A stretch of DNA of 41,027 nucleotides from an uncultured Acholeplasmatales bacterium (lineage in GTDB: Bacteria; Bacillota_I; Bacilli_A; ML615J-28; CAG-698): the NCBI GenBank assembly GCA_937877075.1, contig CALEGD010000143.1:1-41027 (forward strand). The letters run 5' to 3'. How positions within the stretch are numbered: position 1 is the stretch's first letter; each line of letters opens with the position of its first letter. The notes beneath the pieces are model-generated. The model did no database searches and was not told the DNA's origin. It saw nothing but the letters and a program-made list of their open reading frames with translations. Shown here piece after piece: positions 40,853-41,027 of the stretch. Made by a program: the position numbers and the translations under genes.

Positions 40853-41027
40853 ATGATTAAACTTTGTGCATTTGCTGATGAAGCAAGCGATAATTTAGAA
40901 GGCCAGATCCAGGCTTTAAAACAAAATAACATATCATTAATTGAATTAAGAAATATTAATGGTAAAAATATCAAGGATATTACTGAAGAAGAAGCAAAAA
41001 TATATGCAAAAGCATTGGCGGATAATA
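40853..41027 (+). CDS. Sugar phosphate isomerase/epimerase-like protein, N-terminal part (3' partial)
   Basis: 58 codons from ATG 40853 (AGAAAGGG upstream) before the window ends. The start MIKLCAFADEASDNLEGQI, then ALKQNNISLIELRNINGKNI, is typical of the first beta-alpha unit of the xylose-isomerase-like TIM barrel (AP endonuclease 2 fold) used by many carbohydrate isomerases and epimerases. The conserved E of 'IELR' near residue 31 is expected in the active site. Substrate cannot be told. A palindrome upstream suggests it is regulated by a sugar-responsive repressor. It begins a new unit after the V-ATPase terminator. Confidence 0.75.
   Translation, partial: MIKLCAFADEASDNLEGQIQALKQNNISLIELRNINGKNIKDITEEEAKIYAKALADN

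Noticed and set aside
1..41027. CRISPR array, rRNA genes, complete insertion sequence or prophage
   Set aside because: No regular repeat-spacer pattern, rRNA core sequence, transposase or phage structural gene could be seen.

Overview
The window is AT-rich DNA from a low-GC Gram-positive-type bacterium. Standard code is used: several intact genes end in TGA, among them V-ATPase subunits H/G, C and B. The V-type ATPase operon, ABC-FtsX fusion transporters, lipoproteins, consensus sigma-A promoters and AGGAGG ribosome-binding sites suggest Bacillota or the neighbouring Mycoplasmatota (an Acholeplasma/Izemoplasma/Haloplasma-like or Erysipelotrichia-like lineage). Genus cannot be decided from the sequence alone.

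Positions 1-2400 hold the end of an ABC ATPase gene, two membrane or secreted unknowns, a YesL/DUF624-like membrane gene broken by an in-frame stop, and a short decayed mannonate dehydratase (uxuA) start. Leucine codon choice here favours TTG and CTT rather than TTA. A terminator at 2412-2447 is followed 3 bases after its T-run by what looks like the 5' end of a truncated group II intron. Positions 2450-5560 are a zone of decay: an unassigned ORF, a frameshifted sce7726-family gene, an intact ADP-ribosylglycohydrolase and a headless cysteine-peptidase fragment. A lipoprotein follows at 5567-6235.

Positions 6406-18011 are accessory, mostly single-gene units with their own promoters. They encode a GNAT-RLAN-ATP-grasp fusion, an AAA/DUF4143 ATPase, a TMEM164/YwaF-like membrane protein, an SF1 helicase-nuclease fusion, a membrane-anchored XRE regulator, ABC-2 permease genes without an ATPase, and a secreted protein broken by two homopolymer frameshifts.

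Positions 18289-31927 are more housekeeping-like: malic enzyme, tRNA-Thr(CGT), a nuclease-XPD/DinG-type helicase, three ABC-FtsX fusion transporters, a CapA-like lipoprotein and a CDF metal exporter behind a terminator-like leader. Positions 32049-40540 form one compact V-type ATPase operon in the order H/G-I-K-E-C-F-A-B-D, the gene order of the Enterococcus hirae ntp operon. Subunit K keeps every Na+-coordinating position known from E. hirae NtpK, so a Na+-coupled enzyme is predicted. The window ends inside a sugar isomerase/epimerase-like gene.

No clearly new multi-gene system could be proven. The best leads are the group II intron remnant, the helicase-nuclease fusion, the nested dyad in front of the AAA/DUF4143 gene, the GNAT-RLAN-ATP-grasp fusion, and the orphan permease/secreted-protein locus. 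Five genes carry single-base or stop-codon lesions, two of them in homopolymers, so read-level checking matters before they are called pseudogenes.
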